64,000 bases of DNA from DATHAP01 sp963762865. GTDB taxonomy: Bacteria; Actinomycetota; Actinomycetes; JACCUZ01. The stretch spans positions 72,449-136,448 of the forward strand of contig CAVXNC010000009.1 in assembly GCA_963762865.1 (NCBI GenBank), in the 5' to 3' direction. Position numbers and translations under genes: made by a program. Shown here one piece after another: positions 27,090 through 36,037 of this stretch. Under the pieces are notes generated by a model. That model saw only the letters and a program-made list of their open reading frames with translations, was not told where the DNA came from and did not search any database. Every line of letters begins with the position of its first letter. Within the stretch, counting starts at the first letter, position 1.

Positions 27090-27665
27090 TCAGTCGCCGA
27101 GCTCGTCGCGGTGGTCCTCGATGCCGGCCGTCACAGCGGCGGTGACCTCGTCCTCGGGCAGCGAGCCGTCGACGGTCACCAGCCGCTCGCGCTCCGCGTA
27201 GTAGTCGATCATCGGCTTGGTCTTGGCCTCGTACACCTCGAGACGGTGCTCGATGACCTCCTGCGTGTCGTCCGAGCCGCGGCCGCGGGCCAGCAGCCGG
27301 CGCACGAGCTCCTCCGTCGGGACGTGCAGGTGGATCGCGATCTGCACGGCGACACCCAGCGCGCGCGCCGTGTCGTAGGCGACCTTGGCCTGCTCGACCG
27401 TGCGCGGGAAGCCGTCGAGCACGTAGCCGCCCGACTCGCTCGCCGCGATGATCGGCTTGCGCAGCATGTCGAGCACCATCTGGTCGGGGACGAGGTCTCC
27501 CCGTGAGACGTACTGCTGCACCTGCTGACCGAGCGCCGTGCCCTCGGTGACGTGCTGGCGCAGCAGGTCGCCGCTCGAGATGTGCGTGATCCCGAGGCGC
27601 TCGGCGATGCGGACCGCCTGGGTCCCCTTGCCGGAGCCGGGGGCGCCGATGAGCAGGAGTCGCAT
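27090..27665 (-). CDS. adk: Adenylate kinase
   Basis: A 191-residue nucleoside monophosphate kinase (AMP + ATP = 2 ADP). P-loop GAPGSGKGTQ at residues 7-16, HISSGDLLRQ in the AMP site, LDGFPRTVEQA, and the short LID form (RGRGSDDTQEVIEHRLEVY) of actinobacterial enzymes without a zinc finger. ATG at 27665. It stands alone here rather than in the usual rplO-secY-adk-map operon, so it may be a relocated or second copy. Confidence 0.93.
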   Translation of the reverse strand: MRLLLIGAPGSGKGTQAVRIAERLGITHISSGDLLRQHVTEGTALGQQVQQYVSRGDLVPDQMVLDMLRKPIIAASESGGYVLDGFPRTVEQAKVAYDTARALGVAVQIAIHLHVPTEELVRRLLARGRGSDDTQEVIEHRLEVYEAKTKPMIDYYAERERLVTVDGSLPEDEVTAAVTAGIEDHRDELGD

Positions 27666-27728
27666 GAGAGGGCATCCTGCCGTGTCCGGCCGGCCGGCTG
27701 CCGGGGTGTCCACCCCTAGGGTGGCGCC

Positions 27729-28943
27729 GTGAGCGTGGGCGAGCACGAGTTCGACCGGATGTGGGCCGACCTGCAGCCGGTCGGACGGGACCCGCGCAGC
27801 GGCGGCTACCGCCGGTTCGCGTGGTCCGGGCCGGACCTGGCCACCCGCGAGTGGTTCGCCGCCGAGGCCGCCCGTCGCGGGCTGGACCTGACCGTCGACC
27901 GCAACGGCAACCAGTGGGCGTGGTGGGGCGACCCGGACGGACCCGGTGCGGGCGACGCGGTCGTCACCGGCAGCCACCTCGACTCGGTGCCGGACGGCGG
28001 CGCCTTCGACGGGCCGCTCGGGGTCGTCAGCGCCTTCGCGGCCGTCGACCGGCTGCGCGCCGACGGCCACCGGCCGGACCGGCCGATCGGCATCGTCAGC
28101 TTCGTCGACGAGGAGGGCGCCAGGTTCGGCGTCGCCTGCGCCGGCTCCCGGCTGCTCACCGGCAGTCTCGACCCCGACAAGGCACGCGACCTGAGTGACA
28201 CCGACGGCACGACCATGGCGGATGCCATGGAGGCCGCCGGCCACGACCCGCGGCACCTCGGCCGCGACGACGACACCCTCGCCCGCATCGGCACCTACGT
28301 CGAGCTGCACGTCGAGCAAGGACGCGCCCTCGTCGACGGGACCGCCGCGGTCGGTGTCGCACACGGCATCTGGCCACACGGCCGGTGGCGGCTCGACCTC
28401 GCCGGCGAGGCCAACCACGCCGGCACCACCCGGCTGGCCGACCGCGACGACCCGATGCTGCGGCTCGCCGCCGCCGTGGTCGCGGCGCGTGACGAGGCGG
28501 GGCGGCTCGGCGCCGTCGCCACCGTCGGCCGCGTCGAGGTCACACCCAACGGCACCAACGCCGTGCCCTCCCTGGTGCGCGCCTGGCTGGATGCGCGCGG
28601 CGAGGACGAGCAGGCCGTACGGTCCGTGGTCGCTGCGGTCGGCGGCGCCGCCGGGACCTACCCGGACGAGGAGTCCTGGTCGCCCGAGGTCACCTTCGAC
28701 GCACCGCTGCGCGACCGGCTCGCGCGGCTGCTCGGCGACGCGCCGGTGCTGCCCACCGGCGCCGGCCACGACGCCGGCGTGCTGGCCGGCGCTGGCATCC
28801 CGACCGCGATGCTCTTCGTCCGCAACCCGACCGGTGTGAGCCACTCCCCCGCTGAGCACGCCGAGCGCGACGACTGCCTCGAAGGTGTGGACGCCCTCAC
28901 CACGGTCCTCGCCGAGCTGACCGGCGACTGGTCAGCCGCGTGA
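27729..28943 (+). CDS. M20 amidohydrolase (allantoate/N-carbamoyl amino acid type)
   Basis: A 404-residue M20 metallopeptidase-fold enzyme. Metal ligands are visible in GSHLDSVPDGGAFDGPLG, SFVDEEGARFG, YVELHVEQG and GVSHSPAEHA; the dimer-domain substrate site is in EANHAGTT and NGTNAVPS. By family it would be called allantoate amidohydrolase (AllC) or hydantoinase/carbamoylase. It is coupled by a GTGA overlap to hutF, and in actinobacteria this pair usually sits in histidine-degradation loci, so it may instead hydrolyse N-formyl-L-glutamate made by HutF (inference). GTG start at 27729. Confidence 0.85.
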   Translation: MSVGEHEFDRMWADLQPVGRDPRSGGYRRFAWSGPDLATREWFAAEAARRGLDLTVDRNGNQWAWWGDPDGPGAGDAVVTGSHLDSVPDGGAFDGPLGVVSAFAAVDRLRADGHRPDRPIGIVSFVDEEGARFGVACAGSRLLTGSLDPDKARDLSDTDGTTMADAMEAAGHDPRHLGRDDDTLARIGTYVELHVEQGRALVDGTAAVGVAHGIWPHGRWRLDLAGEANHAGTTRLADRDDPMLRLAAAVVAARDEAGRLGAVATVGRVEVTPNGTNAVPSLVRAWLDARGEDEQAVRSVVAAVGGAAGTYPDEESWSPEVTFDAPLRDRLARLLGDAPVLPTGAGHDAGVLAGAGIPTAMLFVRNPTGVSHSPAEHAERDDCLEGVDALTTVLAELTGDWSAA

Positions 28944-30289
28944 CGGCCTACCACTGCGAGCTCGCGGTCCTGCCGGACGGCCGCGTCGGCCGCGACGTGC
29001 TCGTCGAGGTCGCAGACGGTCGCATCAGCTCGGTCAGCGAGGACGCGACGCCGACCGGTGAGCGGCTTCGCGGGCTCGTCCTCCCCGGCCTGGCCAACGC
29101 GCACTCGCACGCCTTCCACCGGGCGCTGCGCGGCCGGTCGCAGGCCGTCGTGCGGGGTCCGGCAGGTGATCCCGGCGGTTCCTTCTGGACGTGGCGTCAG
29201 CAGATGTACGCCGTCGCCGCGCAGCTCGACCCGGACTCCTACCGCGGGCTGGCCCGGGCGGTCTTCGCCGAGATGGCGCTCGCGGGAGTCACCTGCGTCG
29301 GCGAGTTCCACTACGTGCACCACGCACCGGGCGGCGCGGCGTACGACGACCCGAACGCGATGGGGCTGGCACTCGTCGAGGCGGCCCGCGACGCCGGCAT
29401 CCGCATCGCGCTGCTGGACACCTGCTACCTCGCCGGTGGCATCGGTGCACCGCTCGAGGGTGTGCAGTCGCGTTTCGGCGACGGCGACGCCGACGCATGG
29501 GCGGTCCGCGCGACGGCGCTGCGGGACGGGCTAGCCCGTGCCGACGACGTCGTGGTCGGCGCCGCTGTGCACTCGGTGCGGGCGGTGCCCCGCGACCAGC
29601 TCGCGACGGTCGCCGGCTGGTCGGCCGACGCACCGTTGCACGTGCACGTCTCGGAGCAGCCGGCGGAGAACGACGCGTGCCTGCAGGCGTACGGCGCGAC
29701 GCCGACCCGGGTCCTGCACGACCACGGCGTGCTCGGCCCGCGGACGTCGGCCGTGCACGCGACCCGGGTGACCGGCGACGACATCGGGCTGCTGGGCGCC
29801 TCCCGGACGTACGTGTGCATGTGCCCCACCACCGAGCGCGACCTCGCCGACGGCATCGGGCCGGCACGGGCGATGTACGACGCCGGCTCGCCGATCACCC
29901 TAGGTTCGGACAGCCACGCCGTCGTCGACCTGCTGGAGGAGGCCCGCGCGGTCGAGCTCGACGAGCGCCTGGCCACCGGCGTCCGGGGCACCTGGTCGGC
30001 GACCGAGCTGTTGGCGGCCGCGACCCGCGACGGGCACGCGTCGCTGGGCTTCGCGGACGCCGGCCACCTGTCGGTCGGTGCGCGTGCCGACCTGGTCGCC
30101 GTCCGACTCGACTCGGTGCGGACCGCGGGCGGCGACGACGCCGACGTGGTGCAGCGGGTCGTCTTCGCCGGCACGGCCGCCGACGTCACCGACGTGGTCG
30201 CGTCGGGGCGCCGCATCGTCGAGGGCGGGGAGCACGTCCTGGGCGACGTCGGCCGCCTGCTCACCGAGGCCCTGGCGCCGTTGGCCTGA
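28940..30289 (+). CDS. hutF: Formimidoylglutamate deiminase
   Basis: A 449-residue amidohydrolase converting N-formimidoyl-L-glutamate to N-formyl-L-glutamate and ammonia in histidine breakdown. Zn-binding PGLANAHSHAFHRALRG, substrate loop FWTWRQQMYAVAAQLDPD, HVHVSEQPAEN and PITLGSDSHAVVDLLEE are HutF signatures. The GTG start overlaps the M20 gene stop. hutH, hutU and hutI are not in the window, so the locus is split or incomplete. Confidence 0.92.
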   Translation: MTAYHCELAVLPDGRVGRDVLVEVADGRISSVSEDATPTGERLRGLVLPGLANAHSHAFHRALRGRSQAVVRGPAGDPGGSFWTWRQQMYAVAAQLDPDSYRGLARAVFAEMALAGVTCVGEFHYVHHAPGGAAYDDPNAMGLALVEAARDAGIRIALLDTCYLAGGIGAPLEGVQSRFGDGDADAWAVRATALRDGLARADDVVVGAAVHSVRAVPRDQLATVAGWSADAPLHVHVSEQPAENDACLQAYGATPTRVLHDHGVLGPRTSAVHATRVTGDDIGLLGASRTYVCMCPTTERDLADGIGPARAMYDAGSPITLGSDSHAVVDLLEEARAVELDERLATGVRGTWSATELLAAATRDGHASLGFADAGHLSVGARADLVAVRLDSVRTAGGDDADVVQRVVFAGTAADVTDVVASGRRIVEGGEHVLGDVGRLLTEALAPLA

Positions 30290-30374
30290 TGCGCCGGCGG
30301 CCGACCCCGCCCGCCGATTCCAGAACACGAACGGGGTCTGTGCGGCGCCTGCGTTGCCTTTCGCTTCTCATGAG

Positions 30375-30397
30375 CAACACACGCCACGCTTGTGTTG
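30375..30397 (+). terminator. Hairpin 86 nt after hutF
   Basis: CAACACA (30375-30381), a 9-nt loop, TGTGTTG (30391-30397): a perfect 7-bp stem. No T-run follows, as is usual in high-GC genomes; candidate hutF terminator. Confidence 0.45.
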
Positions 30398-30437
30398 TGG
30401 GGTGGAGCTCAACGCGACGATCGCGACGGGCGAGAAC

Positions 30438-30479
30438 CCCGACATGCCGTCGTCCGGTCGAGAGCGGCGGCATGTCGGG
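30438..30479 (+). terminator. Strong 15-bp hairpin between hutF and the coiled-coil gene
   Basis: Arms 30438-30452 (CCCGACATGCCGTCG) and 30465-30479 (CGGCGGCATGTCGGG) pair over 15 bp with one G-T wobble around a 12-nt loop. Best read as a terminator or insulating structure; an attenuator for the 30588 gene is possible. The rest of the 298-nt gap shows no gene. Confidence 0.6.
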
Positions 30480-30587
30480 CCACCCCGGCTCGGTCACGGC
30501 AGGTACCCCGGCCAGTGCCTGGGTCCTTCCCGAACGGCGGCCAGGCGCATACTGACCTCGCCGAGGCATCGGATGCGGGAGAGACCA

Positions 30588-31100
30588 ATGGCTGAACACA
30601 CCGATCGTGACCGGATCGTGGCAGCGAGCGAGGATGAGGAACAGGCCCTTGCCGAGGCTCGGGAAGCCCTGTTGGACGCCCGCCAGGCTCTGCTTGAAGA
30701 ACGCGAGACCCGAGCCGACATACGCGACGTGGCGGCCGCTGAGCGGGATAGCACCGCAGACGCGCGCAACGACGCAGCGGACCAGCGCGAGGAGACCGGC
30801 CAGCGGCTGCGGGTCGAGCTCGAGCGCCGCGAGGAGCGGCTGAGCGAACTGATCCACGCGGCGGATGTCCGAGACCGCAAGGCCGAGGTTCGTGACCGCG
30901 CCGCTGAAACCCGCGAAGCCGCCGCGGCGATACGCCTCCAGCGATACCGAGACGACCAGCGAATCGACGAGCGGGACCGAGCCCACGGCAGCATCGACCG
31001 GATCTGGGACGCGACGGACCGCGATGAGGCGGCCGTCGACCGCGCCGAGCTACGCGACATGGCCCGCGACGATCCGCAGGAACCCAAGCCCGACGAGTGA
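30588..31100 (+). CDS. Highly charged coiled-coil protein with RD/RA repeats
   Basis: 170 residues, almost wholly alpha-helical and dominated by Arg, Asp, Glu and Ala. Short degenerate repeats such as RADIRDVAAAERDSTADARN and RDRKAEVRDRAAETREAAA recur with a 7-residue spacing, predicting a long coiled coil. No signal peptide or membrane segment. Similar RD-repeat helices precede GGDEF or sensor domains in actinobacteria, but here the helix stands alone. ATG 30588 has GGGAGAG upstream. Function not recognised. Confidence 0.6.
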   Translation: MAEHTDRDRIVAASEDEEQALAEAREALLDARQALLEERETRADIRDVAAAERDSTADARNDAADQREETGQRLRVELERREERLSELIHAADVRDRKAEVRDRAAETREAAAAIRLQRYRDDQRIDERDRAHGSIDRIWDATDRDEAAVDRAELRDMARDDPQEPKPDE

Positions 31101-31239
31101 CGACACGAGTTCGCAGTGCACGCCTGCCCGCCCGAGTACTCGAGCATCGTTCGCAGCGCGATGCTGCATCGGGCTGCACTGCGTCGTTCGGGGGGATCAA
31201 TACAGCTGGGCGCCGTCGGCTGAGCGCGAGCAGATTGGT

Positions 31240-32123
31240 CGACCGGGAACTGACGATGGCGTCGCGGTCGTCGATCAGCCCTCGTCGGTGTTGATGCGAT
31301 ACGCGCCGCGCTTCCTGGTGGCCATCAGGTCGGCGTTGAACATGCCCGGGGTCTCCGGGTGAAGGGGTGCGTTGACGGTCACGACGTCGCAGTGCGGAAC
31401 CATGTCCTGGGTCGTCTCGTGGAACGTGAGACCGAGTTCCGCCTCGGTCTCGCGCGGCAGGCGATGACGGTCCGTGTAGTCGAGATGTACGTCGAAGGGC
31501 TTGAGGCGACGGAGCACCGCCAGACCGATTCTCCCGGCGGCGACCGTGCCGACGTGCATGCCTTCCAGGTCGAAGCCCGGGCAACGCAGTCCGCGATGTT
31601 CCAGCCACCGTCGACACGGTCTGGTGGGACGGCAGATAGTTGCGCACCTGCGACTGGATCATCATCACGACGTGCTCGGCAACGCTGATGCTGATGAGTA
31701 GGTCACCTCGCCACGGTGACTCCGTGCGCCATGGCGGCATCGAGATCGACGTGGTCCAACCCGATACTGGCGGTGATGGCGATCTTGAGGTTGGCTGCCT
31801 TCGCATCCGCTCGGCGGTCAGGTACGCGGGCCAGAACGGCTGCGAAATCACGACCTCGCATCGGACAGATCCGGTCGAACTCAGACCTCGCCCTGTCCTT
31901 GTCCGCGGTGACCACCAACTCGTGACACTGGCCTCCACGAAGGCGCGCAGACCGAGCTCGCCGGCGACGCTGCCGAGTTACTGGCCCGGCTGGAAGTCGA
32001 TGCCGCGGGCGAGGGCATCGTCTGACCGTCGGGGTAACCCTTCAGCACAGGGATGTCGTCGCGGGCGTAGGCGGCGGGAACCCCGCGACTGGGTCCTCAT
32101 GAGCACGCATAGAACTTCGCCAT
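31240..32123 (-). pseudogene. fdh: NAD-dependent formate dehydrogenase remnant
   Basis: The minus strand reads MAKFYACS from ATG 32123 (a damaged MAKVLCVL), YARDDIPVLKGYPDGQTMPS in the correct frame, then VVTADKDRARSEFDRICPM, PFWPAYLTAERM, LKIAITASIGLDHVDLDAA, SVAEHVVMMI, VRNYLPSHQ, and an intact stretch MHVGTVAAGRIGLAVLRRLK (NAD Rossmann loop) to MATRKRGAYRINTDEG. Pieces lie in all three frames. Homology ends near DRDAIV at about 31240, so the last ~100 residues with the catalytic His are missing. Clearly non-functional as sequenced. Confidence 0.75.
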
Positions 32124-32298
32124 GAGCCGAACAACGTCTGCAAACGCCGAAATCCGTTCGCCGCTGCGTGCACGTGATCGCTCGAAGAGCCAGCTGGCGA
32201 ACACCTGCGATTCGCAGTTGCGCGACCATCGCACGCTGACGTCGATATCCGTCCCAGTCGGTCTGAGGGAGCCGCCAGCAAGTGCTCGGGAACGAAAG

Positions 32299-32673
32299 TC
32301 AGTGGTGGCGGAAGCCGCCGAGGAACCGCCGGAAGAGGCCGCCTTCTCGTGGCAGCGGCTCGGCCGGTGGCGGCGCGGTGGGTCGCTGCCGGGCCACCGG
32401 CTGGTCGTAGTCGGTGCGCACGATCGCGTCGACCACCTGGCCGTCGTCGAAGGTCTCCGAGCCCTCGATCACCGGGACGAAGCCGACGAGCATGCCGTCC
32501 CGCATGACCTGTGCCTCGAGCCCGGCCGTCCCGTCGCTGTCCCAGACGGCGTTGCGGCCGCCGGGCAGCCGCACCCGGATGCCGAACTGGTAGACGCCGG
32601 CCTTCTCCAGGTGGGCGTCGACACCGCGCTCGCGCAGGTCGTCGACGACCCGGCGGGCCCTGTTCTCTTCCAT
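32299..32673 (-). CDS. Conserved hypothetical protein
   Basis: A 124-residue soluble protein. ARRVVDDLRERGVDAHLEKA and YQFGIRVRLPGGRNAVWDSD suggest a small alpha/beta fold; the C-terminus is Pro-rich, then basic (LFRRFLGGFRHH). ATG at 32673 (MEENRARR). I do not recognise a family. It is divergent from the EamA transporter. Confidence 0.6.
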   Translation of the reverse strand: MEENRARRVVDDLRERGVDAHLEKAGVYQFGIRVRLPGGRNAVWDSDGTAGLEAQVMRDGMLVGFVPVIEGSETFDDGQVVDAIVRTDYDQPVARQRPTAPPPAEPLPREGGLFRRFLGGFRHH

Positions 32674-32781
32674 GGCGGCCCCAACGTAGTCAGGTCCGGG
32701 CCCGTTCCCGCGCGGTGTCGCGGCTGTCAGTGGTGTCGGGCACACTTGCTCCTGACAGCACATGAGGTCGAGGAGGGTCGG

Positions 32782-33748
32782 ATGAGTCGTCGGGGCTGGC
32801 TGCTCTTCGTCGCGATGGGCGTCATCTGGGGCGTGCCCTACCTGCTCATCAAGGTGGCGGTCGAGGAGATCTCGCCGTCGGTGCTGGTGCTGGGCCGCAC
32901 GGCGCTCGGCGAGCGCGCTGCTGCTGCCGGTGGCGCTCGCCCGCGGCCACCTGCGCGGCTTGTGGTCGTCGTGGCTGCCGATCGTGGTCTTCGCCCTGGT
33001 CGAGATCGCCGGACCGTGGCTGCTGCTCGGTGTCGCGGAGCAGCGGCTGTCCTCGTCGCTGACCGGGCTGCTGCTGGCGTCGGTCCCGCTCGTGGCGGCG
33101 CTGATCGCGTGGCTCGGAGCCGGTCGCTGGACCAGCGCCGACGAGCGGCCTGATCTGCGCCGGGTGCTCGGCCTGCTGGTGGGGCTGACCGGCGTCGCCG
33201 CGCTGGTGGGCTTCGAGGTCGGGGCGGGTGACGTCGGCGCCGTGGTCGCGGTGGCCGGGGTGTCGGTCTGCTACGCCGTCGGGCCGGTGATCCTGGCGCG
33301 CTGGCTGGCGCACCTTCCGGGGCTCGGTGTCATCACGGTGTCGCTGCTGATCACCACGCTGATCTACGCGCCGATCGGCATCGCGCAGGCGCCCGACGAA
33401 CGGCCGTCGGCGAAGGTCATCTGGTCGGTGGTCGGGCTCGCGGTGGTCTGCACCGCACTGGCTTTCGTGGTGTTCTTCGAGCTGATCGCCGAGGTCGGGC
33501 CGAGCCGCGCGACGGTCATCACCTACCTGAACCCGGCGGTCGCCCTGCTGCTCGGCGTCGTCATCCTCGACGAGGCCTTCACCGTCGCGACCGCGGTCGG
33601 CTTCGCGCTGATCCTGGCCGGCTCGGTGCTGGCGACCCGGCGCGCTGCCACCCGACCCGTCGAGCCCGGGGAGGGTCCGGTGCCGGTGGCCCGCCGCTCG
33701 GTCGACAGCGACTGCGAGACCGTCGCCAGCCCGGTCGCCGAACCCTGA
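32782..33748 (+). CDS. EamA/DMT-family transporter, one frameshift
   Basis: A 10-helix drug/metabolite transporter of 321 residues after correction. The first helix reads LLFVAMGVIWGVPYLLIKVA, matching the EamA GxxWG-PxxxxK start; the second EamA repeat ends in VITYLNPAVALLLGVVILDE. An extra base near 32922 separates LVLGRTALGE from ALLLPVALARG. ATG 32782 has GAGGAGGG 6 nt upstream. Substrate unknown (amino acid or metabolite efflux is common for the family). Confidence 0.82.
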
Positions 33749-33759
33749 TCATGGCCGAG

Positions 33760-33792
33760 CGGACCCGGCGGACCCGGCGGTCCCGGCGGTCC
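33760..33792 (+). repeat. 9-bp tandem repeat (CGGACCCGG-type)
   Basis: Two identical CGGACCCGG units and one and a half CGGTCCCGG variants lie between the EamA stop and the GTG of the next gene. In the frame of that gene they read as Gly-Pro-Gly, so they may encode a flexible leader if the true start is further upstream. Confidence 0.6.
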
Positions 33793-33808
33793 GCTGCCGT
33801 TCGTCGAC

Positions 33809-34210
33809 GTGCACTCCGTCGTGGTACCGGCCGCCCGCGACACGGTGTGGGCAGCGCTGCAGGCGTACGTCGCCAGGTCGCTGCTGATGTCCGACCACCA
33901 CCCGCTGGGCCTCGTCCTCGGCACCGAGCCGCGCGCCGGCTTCGCCGTGACCGAGACGGTGCCGGCGCAGCGGCTGGTGCTCAGCGGACGGCACCGCTTC
34001 TCCCGCTACCGGCTGACCTTCGAGCTCTCCGACGCACCCGGCGGCCCGGGGAACGCACCGGCCACCGGACTACGGGCCGTCACCGACGCCGCGTTCCCGG
34101 GCGTGCACGGCAGGGCCTACCGCGCCTTGGTCATCGGAACCGGCGGGCACGCGGTGGCCACCAACCGCATCCTGCGCGCGGTGCGGCGACGGGCGCTCGA
34201 AGCCGGCTGA
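33809..34210 (+). CDS. SRPBCC/DUF2867-like protein
   Basis: 133 residues from GTG 33809. VVVPAARDTVWAALQAYVAR, GFAVTETVPAQRLVLSGRHR and RYRLTFELSD fit a helix-grip (START/SRPBCC) fold, and GRAYRALVIGTGGHAV the C-terminal helix. The open frame continues upstream as FVD and Gly-Pro repeats to the EamA stop with no ATG, so the true start may be further left. Ligand unknown. Confidence 0.65.
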   Translation: MHSVVVPAARDTVWAALQAYVARSLLMSDHHPLGLVLGTEPRAGFAVTETVPAQRLVLSGRHRFSRYRLTFELSDAPGGPGNAPATGLRAVTDAAFPGVHGRAYRALVIGTGGHAVATNRILRAVRRRALEAG

Positions 34211-34239
34211 GCACGGCCGTGCGCGGTGACCCCGACGAG

Positions 34240-35677
34240 TCAGACGCAGTCCTCGACCGCTGTCCGCGTCCGGTCGAAGAGCTCGGCCGCGTGGTCGGCG
34301 TCGTGGCCGATCGCCGTCAGGCCGAACCGGCCGTCGACCGCGAGGCAGGACAGCATGTGCAGCACCACACCGGTGCCGCGCTCGGGGTCGAGGTGCAGGC
34401 CACGGTCGCCGACCGCCTTGAGGACGGCGGCGGGCGGCACGCCCTGCCAGCCAGGGTTCAGCAGGTTGTCGGTGGCGCGGTACGCCCTCGCGGAGCCGTC
34501 CGCGGCGGCGACCCACCGGCCGGCCTCGACGTCGTACCGCCCGGGGACGTGGTTGCGCAGCACCGCGTAGGGGTGGGTCGTTCCGCCCTTGCGGAGGTTG
34601 ATCTCGAGGGCGTGCACCGCGTGGCCGCCGGTCTCGTCGCGAGCGACCGCGAAGTCGACGCCGAGCCGGCCGACGGCGCCTCGCCGGGCCAGGGCCTCGC
34701 CCACCGCGCGGGCATGCTGGCCGAGCTCAGCCGCGTAGGCGGCCTCGGCCGGGAATCGGCAGCCCATGTACACCTGCCCCTCCGCGCCGCCGAGCTCCTG
34801 CTCGTGGGTCGCGAGGACGACGACCGAGCCGTCGGGCCAGACATCGACCTGGGCGCTCGGGCTGGTGAAGGCGACACCCTCGACGCGCTCCTCGACCACG
34901 CCGCCGGCGCCGAGGTCGCGCAGGTACCACTCCGGCAGCGACTCGACGTCGGAGCGGACATGGCCGCGGAGGTCGATGACCGCGTTGCCGTCACCGGCGC
35001 CGCTGTCGTCGTGCTTGACCACGACCGCGGTGGCGCCCGGCCGGCGGCGGTGGATGTCGGCGGCGGACCGCACGACGTCGTCGACGGTGCGGACGTCCTC
35101 GTAGCCGTAGGGCAGCGGGCACACCGGCCTCGCGGAAGAGCCGGCGCCCGGCGCTCTTGTACGCCAGCGGCAGCGTGTCGGGGTGCGCCCCGTTGACCGG
35201 CGCCTGCAGCGCGACCGCGACGGCGACCTCGTGGTCGGTGACGTTCCACGGCTCGATGTAGGCGGGCCGGTCCCCGATGATCCGACGGACCTCGGCGACC
35301 TGGTCGGGGTGGTCGAGCAGCTTCTCGGCCACCGACCGGTGCGACGCGTCGGGCACGGCCACGACCCGGAAGCGGCGGCGCACGCTGTCGCGGTGCCGCG
35401 CCGGCACCAGCGACAGGTAGTAGTCGAGCACCTCGTCGCCCGGGTGCTGCGACCCGACGAAGACCATCTCGCAGGACTCGACCCGAGCCAGCACCGATAG
35501 CACGACGAGGTAGCGGTGCTCGAGGGCCGGGATGCGGTCGGCGTAGTGGGCGAGCAGCGACTCGCCGAGGCTGAAGGACGGCAGCACCACCAGCACGTGC
35601 TCGGTCGTCGAGCCGGGGGTGTTCAGGGCCAGCGCCGGGCCCAGCCCCGCTTGCAGCTCCTCGAACGACCGCGCCAC
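34240..35677 (-). CDS. PGM1-type peptide ligase (ATP-grasp) homologue, one frameshift
   Basis: 478 residues after correction. N-terminal half: LVVLPSFSLGESLLAHYADR, HRYLVVLSVLARV and PAYIEPWNVTDHEVAVAVAL. C-terminal ATP-grasp and PGM1_C part: TAVVVKHDDSGAGDGNAVID, VYMGCRFPAEAAYAAELGQH and HALEINLRKGGTTHPY (Mg/ATP-binding Glu-Asn). An extra base in the GGG at 35117-35119 breaks the frame between REAGV and PLPYGYEDV. PGM1 joins amino acids in pheganomycin biosynthesis; this homologue has no biosynthetic neighbours, so its substrate is unknown. GTG start at 35677. Confidence 0.8.
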
Positions 35678-35780
35678 AGCTCAGCTCCCGGTCCGGCCGG
35701 CCTGCCCCATGGCCTCCCATGGTGACCGGCCGGGCCGGCGGACGTCCGCGTTTCCGCGGAAACGCTGCGGCGTGCGGGGA

Positions 35781-35963
35781 TCAGCCGCCGGACTTGCGGC
35801 GGAACTGGCGCGTCGTCTTGTCGTTGTGCGCCGGGCCGACCCCGTGGGCGCCCTTGTGGTCCTCGCCGTGCGCGGCCTTCGACCTGGCCTGCTTGGCCTC
35901 CAGGGCCTCGCGCATCTTCTTCTGCACGTCGCTCTCGCCCTTGGGCGCCTTGCCGCCGGTCAT
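35781..35963 (-). CDS. DUF5302 family small protein
   Basis: 60 residues, very hydrophilic: DVQKKMREALEAKQARSKAA followed by a His/Gly-rich segment and the family-typical TRQFRRKSGG end. Conserved in actinomycetes, no known function; basic and probably disordered. ATG 35963 with a GGAAGG upstream. Confidence 0.8.
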   Translation of the reverse strand: MTGGKAPKGESDVQKKMREALEAKQARSKAAHGEDHKGAHGVGPAHNDKTTRQFRRKSGG

Positions 35964-36037
35964 CGCCGCACCACCTTCCCGTCCGTGCCCATCCTTGCGT
36001 ACGCCGCGACGCCCGATCTACCGGGTTCCCGCGTCGC

